A DNA stretch of 64,000 nt from NCBI RefSeq assembly GCF_023278045.1, contig NZ_CP056783.1, forward strand, positions 2,017,501 through 2,081,500, in the 5' to 3' direction. The translations under genes were made by a program, and so were the position numbers. Each line of letters begins with the position of its first letter. Positions within the stretch are counted from its first letter, which is position 1. The notes beneath the pieces are model-generated. The model saw only the letters and a program-made list of their open reading frames with translations. It was not told where the DNA came from and made no database searches. This DNA comes from Flavobacterium sp. K5-23. GTDB lineage: Bacteria > Bacteroidota > Bacteroidia > Flavobacteriales > Flavobacteriaceae. Positions 19,005 through 27,341 of the stretch are shown here, one piece after another.

Positions 19005-21995
19005 TCAAACTAATACCTCGGAGGATTTAACTTCGGTAAAATATTTTTGCATATGCAATAACAAACTTTCCTTGTTTACTGGTTTTGAGAGGTAATCATT
19101 GCATCCTGAATCGATTGTTCTTTTCTTATCTTTAGAAAACGCATAGGCGGTTTGTGCGATAATAATAACTTCGGTATTAAATTCACGTATTTTTAATGTG
19201 GTTTGAAGACCGTTCATTTCTGGCATTTGCATATCCATTAAAATTAAATCAATATCTGGATGTGATTTACATATTTCAATTGCTTCAGCGCCATTGCGAG
19301 CTCTTATGATTTCTTTGCAGAATTTTTTTGTTGTTAGTGTAAGTAGTTTTGCTGAAATTTCATCGTCTTCCGCAATTAGAATTTTTAATTTTTTAATTTT
19401 AGTGCTGTTTTTTGATGACAAAACTGAAATTATTTCTTTTTCTATATTGATCTCATTACCGTTGTGGGGAAGTGTAAAGAAAAAAGTACTTCCTATTCCT
19501 ATTGTACTTTTAACATTCATTTTTCCTCCTAACATTTCTGCAAATGATTTTGAAATCGAGAGACCTAAACCAGCTCCTTCATGATTTCGAGTATAAGATT
19601 CTGATACCTGCCTGAACCTGTCAAAAATAAGGCTTTGATGATTTTCGTCTATTCCTGAGCCAGTATCTTTTACATAAAATTCTAATTCAAATGGTTCAAA
19701 CAAGTATTCTGACATACCGGTTGTGTTTTGTTTTACGGCTTTTATTTGAAAACCTATTTCAATAGTTCCTGATTGGGTGAATTTTATTGCGTTTTTAACT
19801 AGATTAGTCAATATGGCATATACTTTCTCTTTATCTGTTTTGACAATAATTTCTTTTAAAGGGTATGGGTTGATATACGTAAGTTGGATTCCATTATTTT
19901 CTGCCTCAGGTTTAAAGAAACGATAGATATGATTCAATATGTGGTTTATATTGGTTTCTGCAATACTAACTTTCATCAATCCTGATTCAATTTTGGATAC
20001 ATCAATAATATCATTAATGATGTTAAGCATTCGGACGCCACTTTTTTCGATGATTTCGATATATTCTGATTTCTCTTCATTGGATAGATTTACTTCTTTT
20101 AGTAATTCAGCAAAACCAAGAATTCCATTCATTGGAGTTCTTATCTCATGACTCATGTTAGTTAAAAAGGCTGATTTTAATCGGTCACTTTCTTCTGCTT
20201 TCTCTTTAGCAATTATCAGTTCAGCTTCAACTTTTTTCTGTTCAGTAATGTCTTGAACGGTTCCGATCATTTTTAAAGGATTATTCAATTCGTTAAATAA
20301 AATTTCTCCTAAAACATGAACCCATCGTTCCTCTTTGTTTGCTTTGCATAAAATTTTAAATTCTTTGTTGAAATTAGATTTTTTTGAAAGTACATCATTT
20401 ATAAAATGATCTTGAATCAATTCTTTGTAATCTGGATGAATTACACTAGTCCAACTAAGAGTTGAAATTGTATCAAAGGAATCTAGTCCTAAAATGCTAT
20501 CTAATATGTTTGAACTCGACCAACTACCATCTTGAATATTCAAAACATAAGTTCCAAGTCGGGCAATAATTTGCGTTTCTTTTAAAAACAGTTCGCTTCT
20601 TCTAAGTTTTTCTTCTGCTAACTTACGTTCAGTGATGTTTCGAGTATGAGCGAGATGTACCACTTTACCGTGGTATAACATGGGTACCGCATTAGTTTCT
20701 AACCAGAGTCTCCTGCCTTTGAGACCAAGTATTTCAAATTCTCTTCGCATCGATTCCCCTGCCAGTATCCGTTTGTGCATCTTGGCAAAAGTTCTACGGT
20801 ATTCTGGGGCAATGACATCGGTAACTGTGTTGCCAAGAACCTGTTCTAATGAATCGGCCTGAATCATTGCAAGTCCGGCTGGGTTCATCATTACTAATTT
20901 CCCGTTTTCGTCCACTATTTTGATGCATTCCGGCTCAGTTTCTATGATGGTTCTTAGGCGGTATTCGCTTTCAATGAGTTTTTCCTTGGCTTGTTCCCGG
21001 TCAGTGATATCTCTTAAAGCGCCATCAATATGACTAGGGTTTCCTGACGCGTCTAGAATTAATTTTGCATTAATGGAAGCATATTTAATAATGCCTGATT
21101 TCATTTTTAACTTTAACTCATAATCCCTCAATTCTCCTTCTTTCAAAATCAAATTAATCATTTTAAAACGGTCTCGTGGATTTTCATAAAAATCAACCAC
21201 TTTAAACTGCATTAATTCTTCTTTGTTGAGATTAGTAAATTGTTTTATGGACGGACTTACTTCTAAGAAATTACCTTCTAAATCGGTTCGATAAAAAACA
21301 TCTTGTACATTATCAAAAAGACTGCGGTATTTTATTTCGCTTTCTCGTAGTTTGTTTTCCATCTCTTTTCTTGTGGAAAGATCTTTTTTTAGTTTAATGT
21401 TATTCGATTTTATTCGAATTAAAAAGAAAAATGCTGTGAGAAAAAGAATTACGATTGTGATGGATTCAATTACGTTATAAAATAAAATGGCATTCCAGAT
21501 TTTAGGGTCATAATCAATAACTAATACTGTTGCAGTTTGTAAAGTATTGAGTTCTTTAATGGGAACCACTACGCTAAGGCTTTTCCATTGTCTTGCTATA
21601 ATGGGATTTGATACTAATTCTTTTGAGGATTTGAAAAGTTGATTGTGTGTGAAAGGAGTACCGTCCTTAGTTTTATTAGAAGCAATTAGCGTTTCGGGAC
21701 TGCCTTTATGAATTGAATAAATCGAAGCTGATTTTAAATTGTTGTTTGAGTCTACAATATCGTTTAACGTGTTTGTTAAAATTGTCTTTTCAGCAGTATT
21801 CGTTTTGGCATTTTTTATATTATCCTTTGACAAACCTATTTCTATACTGCGCGTTATTTGAATGAATTCATCTGATTGAATTCTAAAATTTATCGATAAG
21901 GTATAATAAATATATAAGGCACCAAGAATAACAAAAAAGAATAAAGAAATTTTTTGGAAACCTGTTTTTTTAAGAAGTTTACTTTTTAATTTCAT
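19005..21995 (-). CDS. Membrane hybrid sensor histidine kinase (sensor-PAS3-HisKA-HATPase-REC)
   Basis: This 996-residue kinase has a TM helix at about 16-35 and an extracytoplasmic sensor region of about 135 residues. A second TM follows at about 172-195, then three PAS/PAC modules at about 214-335, 340-460 and 465-590. HisKA comes next, with the phospho-His in FLTNMSHEIRTPMNG. The ATPase domain has N box NLVKNAIKFT, G1 DTGSGID and G2 GAGLGLSIS. The C-terminal receiver has its acceptor Asp in ILMDMQMPEMNG and Lys in LSKPVN. The signal is unknown. It is a hybrid, so it must pass phosphate to an HPt protein; the nearest encoded HPt domain is in the hybrid kinase at 58205. It stands alone, divergent from osmC across 408 bases. 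Confidence 0.93.
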   Translation of the reverse strand: MKLKSKLLKKTGFQKISLFFFVILGALYIYYTLSINFRIQSDEFIQITRSIEIGLSKDNIKNAKTNTAEKTILTNTLNDIVDSNNNLKSASIYSIHKGSPETLIASNKTKDGTPFTHNQLFKSSKELVSNPIIARQWKSLSVVVPIKELNTLQTATVLVIDYDPKIWNAILFYNVIESITIVILFLTAFFFLIRIKSNNIKLKKDLSTRKEMENKLRESEIKYRSLFDNVQDVFYRTDLEGNFLEVSPSIKQFTNLNKEELMQFKVVDFYENPRDRFKMINLILKEGELRDYELKLKMKSGIIKYASINAKLILDASGNPSHIDGALRDITDREQAKEKLIESEYRLRTIIETEPECIKIVDENGKLVMMNPAGLAMIQADSLEQVLGNTVTDVIAPEYRRTFAKMHKRILAGESMRREFEILGLKGRRLWLETNAVPMLYHGKVVHLAHTRNITERKLAEEKLRRSELFLKETQIIARLGTYVLNIQDGSWSSSNILDSILGLDSFDTISTLSWTSVIHPDYKELIQDHFINDVLSKKSNFNKEFKILCKANKEERWVHVLGEILFNELNNPLKMIGTVQDITEQKKVEAELIIAKEKAEESDRLKSAFLTNMSHEIRTPMNGILGFAELLKEVNLSNEEKSEYIEIIEKSGVRMLNIINDIIDVSKIESGLMKVSIAETNINHILNHIYRFFKPEAENNGIQLTYINPYPLKEIIVKTDKEKVYAILTNLVKNAIKFTQSGTIEIGFQIKAVKQNTTGMSEYLFEPFELEFYVKDTGSGIDENHQSLIFDRFRQVSESYTRNHEGAGLGLSISKSFAEMLGGKMNVKSTIGIGSTFFFTLPHNGNEINIEKEIISVLSSKNSTKIKKLKILIAEDDEISAKLLTLTTKKFCKEIIRARNGAEAIEICKSHPDIDLILMDMQMPEMNGLQTTLKIREFNTEVIIIAQTAYAFSKDKKRTIDSGCNDYLSKPVNKESLLLHMQKYFTEVKSSEVLV

Positions 21996-22373
21996 ACGTC
22001 CGCCTATTTATTGATTAATTACAACTCAATTTTTCTATTGCTATAAGTTTCGAAACTCTTTAAATAAAAAATGCTTAAAAGTATAAAAGGTAGTCTTTCT
22101 GTGTTTTTACGACACAATTAAAATAAGGGAAATTAAAATTTTAAAAAACGATGTAGTCAAATATACACAATTCTAACTAAATTCAGATAATTCTTATGTG
22201 AATTTTGTAAGTGGTTATTATTTTTTAAATTTCATTCTAAAACAAATGCATTCTTATGTTATAATTCTAAAGAGCAATGTAAATAATTGTTTTTTAGAAT
22301 TATAGCTTTTTGTTTTTTTGTAAATTATAGTTAAAATTATAGTTTATAAAGGTTTAAATTAGTAGGAATGAAG

Positions 22374-22381
22374 TAAATTTG
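22374..22381 (+). promoter_or_regulatory. Candidate -7 box of osmC
   Basis: TAAATTTG fits the Bacteroidota -7 consensus TAnnTTTG and lies 22 bases before the osmC ATG. No clear TTG stands at the right distance upstream, so it is weak. The rest of 21996-22403 is AT-rich and shows no gene. Confidence 0.3.
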
Positions 22382-22403
22382 AGTAAATATAAAATAGAAT
22401 ATT

Positions 22404-22814
22404 ATGAAAAGAAATGCAACAGCAATTTGGAAAGGATCTCTTAAAGAAGGTGGAGGGAAAATCACATCACAAAGCAAAACATTGGATAACACACAATATT
22501 CCTTTAAATCACGTTTTGAGGAAGGGGTGGGGACAAATCCTGAAGAGCTTATTGCCGCAGCTCATTCTGGATGTTTCTCGATGCAGCTTTCTGCTTTTAT
22601 TGGTGAAGAAGGTTTTGAGGTAGAAAGTATCGAAACCCGCTGTGATGTAAATTTAGTTGACGGGAATATAATAGGCTCCCATCTATCCGTAAAAGCAAAG
22701 GTGAACGGAATTTCAGATATTGCTTTTCAAGAGTTAGTTACTAAAGCCGAGAAAAACTGCCCCGTGTCTAAAGTTCTAAAAGCCGAAATAAGTTCGACGG
22801 CAGTTTTGATATAA
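22404..22814 (+). CDS. OsmC-family peroxidase-like protein
   Basis: This 136-residue protein belongs to the OsmC/Ohr superfamily, small homodimeric thiol peroxidases that reduce organic hydroperoxides. Both redox cysteines are present: C57 in AHSGCFSMQLSA, where the conserved helix begins, and C119 in AEKNCPVSK. The N-terminal strand MKRNATAIWKG, the EGVGTNPEELIAAAH segment and the overall length are those of OsmC proper rather than Ohr. It is probably cytoplasmic and part of the response to oxidative or osmotic stress. A hairpin ends the gene before the DUF1003 gene. Confidence 0.93.
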   Translation: MKRNATAIWKGSLKEGGGKITSQSKTLDNTQYSFKSRFEEGVGTNPEELIAAAHSGCFSMQLSAFIGEEGFEVESIETRCDVNLVDGNIIGSHLSVKAKVNGISDIAFQELVTKAEKNCPVSKVLKAEISSTAVLI

Positions 22815-22836
22815 TTTCAGGGTTTAAGCTAAATAG

Positions 22837-22862
22837 GACTCGTTTTACAAACAAAACGAGTC
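22837..22862 (+). terminator. Hairpin downstream of osmC
   Basis: Arms GACTCGTTTT (22837-22846) and AAAACGAGTC (22853-22862) form a perfect 10-bp stem. The T-tract after it is weak, so termination may be partial. Confidence 0.55.
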
Positions 22863-22927
22863 AAACCTATGTCTTGTTGTCTCATTTAAAAATAAATGCT
22901 TTAAACAGCGCTTAAAAAAAGCAAATT

Positions 22928-23629
22928 ATGAAGTCTGCTAAAAATTTCACCAGTGATTTATCAGAAAAGGAATTTCCTGAGGTCGAAAAAATATCTGCCA
23001 AGATTATTAGAAAACCTATTCTGGAATTAATGAAACATGATTATCCAAAATCAAAGGAGATAAATTTTTTATCGATCAATGAGCTTAATTTATACAAGGA
23101 GAAATACATTGCAAACTATTTAACAAATGAAATTGGGGTGCTATCAGAGATTGAAGATAAGGTACTAAGGGATCTAGATAAAGAAGATGCTTCTGTGATC
23201 CAAATCGAGGATGAAACGGGGAGTAGGACTTTTGGTCAGTTTGTGGCTGATAAAGTTGCTGATTTTGGCGGGAGCTGGAAATTCATAATCTTATTTGGGG
23301 TTTTTATAATTCTCTGGATCTTGGCTAATATACTTATACTGTACAATAAGGGATTTGATCCCTATCCGTTTATTTTATTGAATTTGATTTTATCTTGCCT
23401 TGCGGCACTTCAAGCTCCAGTAATTATGATGAGCCAAAACCGCCAAGAGGAAAAAGATCGAGAAAGAGCAAGAAAGGATTATATGATAAATTTAAAGTCG
23501 GAACTTGAGATTAGAATGCTTCATGAGAAGCTGGATCATTTAGTAAAACATCAACAAGAAGAATTGATAGAAATTCAAAAAATTCAAATTGAAATGATGA
23601 ATGATATTTTGACTCGAATAAAAAAGTAA
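22928..23629 (+). CDS. DUF1003 membrane protein
   Basis: This is a 233-residue protein of the DUF1003 family. The cytoplasmic N-terminal 110 residues are followed by the family signature ADFGGSWKF and a two-helix hairpin: TM1 at about 118-140 (FIILFGVFIILWILANI) and TM2 at about 150-175, ending in the conserved APVIMMSQNRQ. A long charged coiled-coil tail runs from about 180 to 233 (KDYMINLKSELEIRMLHEKL). Family members are inner-membrane proteins of unknown role. The N-terminal extension has no motif that I recognise. It follows osmC in the same direction and is convergent with the DUF2752 gene. Confidence 0.87.
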   Translation: MKSAKNFTSDLSEKEFPEVEKISAKIIRKPILELMKHDYPKSKEINFLSINELNLYKEKYIANYLTNEIGVLSEIEDKVLRDLDKEDASVIQIEDETGSRTFGQFVADKVADFGGSWKFIILFGVFIILWILANILILYNKGFDPYPFILLNLILSCLAALQAPVIMMSQNRQEEKDRERARKDYMINLKSELEIRMLHEKLDHLVKHQQEELIEIQKIQIEMMNDILTRIKK

Positions 23630-23676
23630 AACTCATTTTACAAAGTCCATTTTTTTGTAAAAAAAAACAAAGTCAT

Positions 23677-23955
23677 TTAATAGTGTTTATAAACATATCC
23701 TAAAATCATAATTAGGACATTTAGGAAAGTCACCCAAAGAAATATTTTTTTCGAAAAAACACTTTTCGAAAAAAAATGAAACCCAAGTATTCCAAAAAAT
23801 AACAGGCTGGAATAGATGGCTGGATACATCTGAAAAGCGGCCGAAAATTCTCCTCTCAAAAGAAGCAAAAAAGCCCTTTGAAAACCACATCCCAAACACT
23901 CCATTCCGAAGAGCGTTTTACTCAAGCAAGGCAACATAAATTTTTCTAAATTCAA
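23677..23955 (-). CDS. DUF2752 membrane protein
   Basis: This small 92-residue membrane protein carries the DUF2752 signature CLGCGFQRAFLLLLRGEF, a CxGC-x2-R motif, followed by two hydrophobic helices (about 45-62 and 70-88). Members are widespread in Bacteroidota and of unknown function. The start at 23955 (MNLEKFMLPC) gives the usual family length. A shorter overlapping frame on the same strand is out of register with the motif and not real. The gene is convergent with DUF1003, with 47 bases between the two stops. Confidence 0.85.
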   Translation of the reverse strand: MNLEKFMLPCLSKTLFGMECLGCGFQRAFLLLLRGEFSAAFQMYPAIYSSLLFFGILGFHFFSKSVFSKKIFLWVTFLNVLIMILGYVYKHY

Positions 23956-24058
23956 TGGATTTGTTTTTTACAAATTTACAAAAAAATACAGCATTCCTTT
24001 TTATTAAAATAGGGGACTGTTTTTATTTCATTACTTTTGGAATCTGATATTTAAGAAT

Positions 24059-24241
24059 ATGAAAAAAATAATATTTCCAATTATGTTAATTGCGATAGGA
24101 GTGGCTTTCTATGAGCAAGTAAGTAACGATAAAAATGTATATGTAATGGTAATTGCAATCGTCGTTTTCATGTATGGAATGATGCGATTGAGTGCAAAGA
24201 CGCCAAGTAAAAACCAAGAAAAAGATAACGAAGATGTTTAG
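24059..24241 (+). CDS. Small two-helix membrane protein coupled to the Smr gene
   Basis: This 60-residue protein has two hydrophobic stretches, residues 2-18 (KKIIFPIMLIAIGVAFY) and 27-44 (VYVMVIAIVVFMYGMMR). A polar tail rich in K, N, E and D follows. It resembles small inner-membrane proteins without a known function. Its stop overlaps the start of the DUF2027/Smr gene by 8 bases, which suggests translational coupling, and its hydrophobic pattern and start context support it as real despite its size. Confidence 0.7.
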   Translation: MKKIIFPIMLIAIGVAFYEQVSNDKNVYVMVIAIVVFMYGMMRLSAKTPSKNQEKDNEDV

Positions 24242-24785
24242 TAAAGGAGATAAAGTGTCTGTGCTTGATGAAGCTATAAATGGAGTTGTACTCGCAGTCA
24301 AAGACAAGGAAATTAGTATTGAAACAGAGGATGGTTTCGTGATGACATTTTTTGTCAATGAGCTTATTAAAATACAGGAAACCAGTAACTTAATGAATTC
24401 TATTAGAAGCATTAATATAAGCGAGGCCGCGAAGGAGAAAGAGATTCCAAAACCGAGAAGTTTTGTTAAAGAACGCAAAGATAAGAACGAAATTTCGGCT
24501 CCTGAATTTGATTTGCATATTGAAAAATTAGTAAAAAATAAACACGGACTTTCTAATTATGATATATTAACAATACAGACGGATACTGCAAAACGACACA
24601 TTGAATTTGCCATTCGCAATCGCATTCCAAAAATTGTTTTTATACATGGTGTTGGCGAAGGCGTGCTTAAAGCCGAACTTGATTTTTTATTAGGACGCTA
24701 TGATAATATTGCTTTTCAGGAAGGAAATTATCAAAGATATGGTCAAGGTGCAACGGAGGTTTTTATAAAGCAAAATAGTAAATAG
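24234..24785 (+). CDS. DUF2027 and Smr-domain protein
   Basis: This 183-residue protein starts from the ATG at 24234 (MFSKGDKVSVLDE). An earlier frame start at 24192 adds 14 residues that read as the neighbour's coding sequence. The N-terminal part (about 1-50) is a small SH3-like barrel like that in DUF2027 and MutS2 proteins. The C-terminal Smr domain (about 100-183) has the motif FDLHIEKL and the core IVFIHGVGEGVLK, then the FQEGNYQRYGQGATEVF end typical of the fold. Smr domains are nucleases or nucleic-acid binders in MutS2 and in stand-alone proteins. The full MutS ATPase is absent. The gene overlaps the small membrane protein upstream and ends in a strong terminator. Confidence 0.88.
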   Translation: MFSKGDKVSVLDEAINGVVLAVKDKEISIETEDGFVMTFFVNELIKIQETSNLMNSIRSINISEAAKEKEIPKPRSFVKERKDKNEISAPEFDLHIEKLVKNKHGLSNYDILTIQTDTAKRHIEFAIRNRIPKIVFIHGVGEGVLKAELDFLLGRYDNIAFQEGNYQRYGQGATEVFIKQNSK

Positions 24786-24801
24786 GCTTTAGTTTTGGTC
24801 C

Positions 24802-24843
24802 AAAAAAAGTCCCGTTTTACAGCTGTAAAACGGGACTTTTTTT
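24802..24843. terminator. Bidirectional terminator
   Basis: A perfect 42-bp palindrome (arms 24802-24822 and 24823-24843) starts in seven A and ends in seven T, centred on CAGCTG. It can end transcription from both the Smr gene and the convergent lipoprotein gene. Confidence 0.92.
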
Positions 24844-24916
24844 TGGAATTATTTAGGTGTTTTTTGAGTGCTTTTCTCTTTAGATTTGAGTCTTTATTTT
24901 GACTCAAAATAAACGA

Positions 24917-25870
24917 TTAAATGGTCGTTAAAAGGTCTCCGTAAACAAAGTTATCTCCTAGTAAAAAGGTACTGTTCCCCTTCTTGAAAGTTACCTTTTT
25001 AAGAACGATTGTGTGTTTAAAACTATTTGGTCCATTAGTTGTAGTAGTTACTTCTATGATCCCACTTACGTTTGAAATTCCAGTTGCTGCATTCCATTCT
25101 TGACTAATTGAAGGGGTGGTAGGAACTGTAGTATTACAGAAATAAGTACCAGTCAAAAGACCTGAAAATAAACGGTATGTAAGGATGTTTTTAGTAGTTC
25201 CAATAGTTCCAATTCGTGGAGTGTTTAATGGTGTAACTACGTCTGAGATTAGGGTTTTGTCTATGTCTAATGTTAGTGATTCACTACTTGTATAGTTGTA
25301 AATAATATTAGAATTACTGCAAATTTCAACCGTTTTGTCAAACAAAAAAGGCAAGGTTACTGCTGTTGTTACATAGTCTCCAAAAGGGAATGTTTCGTAA
25401 AATTGAGTACCAATGCTTTTGTTGAAAGTGATGTTGTTAAAAAAGATATTGTGGTTGTATCCTGTAATTCGGCTGCTGTTTTCAGTAGTGTTAACTGTCT
25501 TAATTGCCGTAGTTTTTATGTTTATTTTTCCGTTACTAGCGATCCATTGGTCAGTAACTATTGGAGTTGCCGCAGGTATGGTTTCGCATATATTCGCTGC
25601 GGAAACAGTACCGTTATAAAAGCGATAATACACCCTATTACTGCTATTAATGTCTATAATTGTATTGGTTAGACTTATGTCATTTGCAAAGGATGTACTT
25701 GGGATTTCAAGAAGTAAAGCTTCTCTTTCTTTTAGTTTGTAGATAATGTTATTTGTACTGCAGCTTTGTGTAATAGCTTCTTCAAAACTTATATCTTCCT
25801 GTATTAAATCACCGTCATCACAACTGTTTAGTAACAACGCAATTGCCAGTATGCTTACAACTCTTTTCAT
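24917..25870 (-). CDS. Lipoprotein with duplicated domain, unknown function
   Basis: This 317-residue lipoprotein starts from the ATG at 25870 (MKRVVSILA); seven extra residues from an earlier start precede a normal signal. The lipobox LLNSC is at about residue 16, followed by acidic DDGD, which often marks surface-exported lipoproteins in Bacteroidota. The mature part holds two related halves. Each begins with a Cys and NIIY (CSTNNIIYKL and CSNSNIIYNY) and each has a YRxF strand, an xxC motif and a QEW or DQW with later NI(T/V)F-like strands. It is probably a beta-sandwich pair on the cell envelope. Function is not recognised. It stands alone on the minus strand after the shared terminator. 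Confidence 0.75.
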   Translation of the reverse strand: MKRVVSILAIALLLNSCDDGDLIQEDISFEEAITQSCSTNNIIYKLKEREALLLEIPSTSFANDISLTNTIIDINSSNRVYYRFYNGTVSAANICETIPAATPIVTDQWIASNGKINIKTTAIKTVNTTENSSRITGYNHNIFFNNITFNKSIGTQFYETFPFGDYVTTAVTLPFLFDKTVEICSNSNIIYNYTSSESLTLDIDKTLISDVVTPLNTPRIGTIGTTKNILTYRLFSGLLTGTYFCNTTVPTTPSISQEWNAATGISNVSGIIEVTTTTNGPNSFKHTIVLKKVTFKKGNSTFLLGDNFVYGDLLTTI

Positions 25871-26030
25871 TTCTATTTTTATTTGAAACAAAAATAGAAT
25901 TTTTAATCTGTTCTAGATACATGCCTTAACAAAAATGCTCAAATTAACCTCCTTTTTAGTTTTATGTCTTTAGTTTTTTTTTAAAAGAAGTGATTATTGT
26001 TTGATTATATTATTGCTGATTATGAATAAT

Positions 26031-26059
26031 TTTGAAGCGAATAGAAATCATTATCTTTG
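26031..26059 (+). promoter_or_regulatory. Candidate promoter of the cysteine desulfurase gene
   Basis: TTTG at 26031-26034 is followed after 17 bases by TATCTTTG at 26052-26059, matching the Bacteroidota -33/-7 pair. The implied leader is about 95 bases. The rest of 25871-26158 shows nothing else. Confidence 0.45.
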
Positions 26060-26158
26060 TGTTTTTCTAGTAATAGTTGCTATTCTTTTTGTAATTATAA
26101 AATTAGAATTGTTTAATCATAAAGTATTGTATTTCAGACGAAAGTTAAAAATTTATAA

Positions 26159-27283
26159 ATGAAAAAAGTATATCTCGATAATGCCTCAACTACCCAGATT
26201 CGCCCAGAAGTAATTCAGGAAATGACTAAAGTGATGACTGAGGATTTTGGTAATCCATCATCAACACACGGTTTTGGCCGAAATGCCAAGAGTGTTTTGG
26301 AACTTTCCAGAAAAACAATTGCTAAAAATTTAAACGCTTCGGCACAAGAAATTATATTTACTTCTTGTGGTACAGAGGCTAATAACTGGATTCTTCGTTC
26401 AGCTGTTAAAGATTTAAAGGTTGAGCGAATAATCACAAGTAAGATTGAGCATCATGCGGTTTTGTATACTGCTCAAGCCCTACAAAAGGAATTTGATATT
26501 CAGCTGGATTATGTGGCTATAAAACCAAATGGTGAAATCGATATTACGGACTTGGTTGAATTACTTTCACAAGGGCATAAGACTTTAGTGAGCTTAATGC
26601 ATGTGAATAACGAGATAGGAACCGTTTTAGACTTAGAAAGAGTAGGGGTTATCTGTAAGGAGCATAATGCATTGTTTCATTCGGATACGGTTCAATCTAT
26701 AGGGAAAACGGAGCTTGATTTGCAAAAGTTGAACGTTGATTTTATAGTTGCTAGTGCACATAAATTTCACGGGCCTAAAGGTATTGGATTTGCTTTTGTT
26801 CGAAAAAATTCCGGATTACAACCTCTTTTCTTTGGTGGAGAACAGGAAAAAGGAATGCGTGCAGGTACTGAAGCGGTACATCAAATTGCTGGAATAGCAA
26901 AAGCTTTGGAGTTTTCGTATGCTAATTTAAATGCTGAAAGAAATCATATTTCCGAATTGAGACGTTATTTGATAGAAACTCTTGAGGTTGAGTTTCCGGC
27001 CTTTTCCATCAATGGTGTTTCAGATGGTTTTTATAATATGGTCAATGTTTTACTTCCCTTTTCGGACGAGAAAACGGCTATGATTTTATTTCATTTAGAT
27101 ATGAAAGGAATTGCGGTTTCACGCGGAAGCGCCTGTCAAAGTGGGAGTATAAAGGCATCTCACGTACTTGCGGAAATGCTTTCAATGGAAGATTTGAAAA
27201 AACCAAGTTTACGTATTTCTTTTAGTCATTACAACTCAAAGGAAGATGTTGATTTGCTTATAAACGCTTTAAAAAGTATATAA
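26159..27283 (+). CDS. Cysteine desulfurase (NifS/IscS type)
   Basis: This is a 374-residue PLP enzyme that releases sulfur from cysteine for Fe-S clusters and thiolated cofactors. Motifs include DNASTTQIRPEV at the start and HHAVL (PLP stacking His). The PLP lysine is K202 in SAHKFHGPKGIG, and the catalytic Cys is C326 in SRGSACQSGS, followed by a class V aminotransferase C-terminus. A short SRGSACxSG loop, rather than an inserted SufS-like beta-hairpin, places it with NifS/IscS-type enzymes. There is no scaffold gene beside it. The gene has its own candidate promoter and a strong terminator, so it is monocistronic. Confidence 0.93.
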   Translation: MKKVYLDNASTTQIRPEVIQEMTKVMTEDFGNPSSTHGFGRNAKSVLELSRKTIAKNLNASAQEIIFTSCGTEANNWILRSAVKDLKVERIITSKIEHHAVLYTAQALQKEFDIQLDYVAIKPNGEIDITDLVELLSQGHKTLVSLMHVNNEIGTVLDLERVGVICKEHNALFHSDTVQSIGKTELDLQKLNVDFIVASAHKFHGPKGIGFAFVRKNSGLQPLFFGGEQEKGMRAGTEAVHQIAGIAKALEFSYANLNAERNHISELRRYLIETLEVEFPAFSINGVSDGFYNMVNVLLPFSDEKTAMILFHLDMKGIAVSRGSACQSGSIKASHVLAEMLSMEDLKKPSLRISFSHYNSKEDVDLLINALKSI

Positions 27284-27288
27284 AACTA

Positions 27289-27314
27289 AAAAAATCCGCT
27301 AAGGCGGATTTTTT
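27289..27314. terminator. Terminator between the convergent desulfurase and antiporter genes
   Basis: AAAAAATCCGC (27289-27299) pairs with GCGGATTTTTT (27304-27314) around a four-base loop. It has A and T tracts on both sides, so it can act in both directions. Confidence 0.9.
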
Positions 27315-27341
27315 ATTGAAAATATGTTTTTGAAATGTAAA

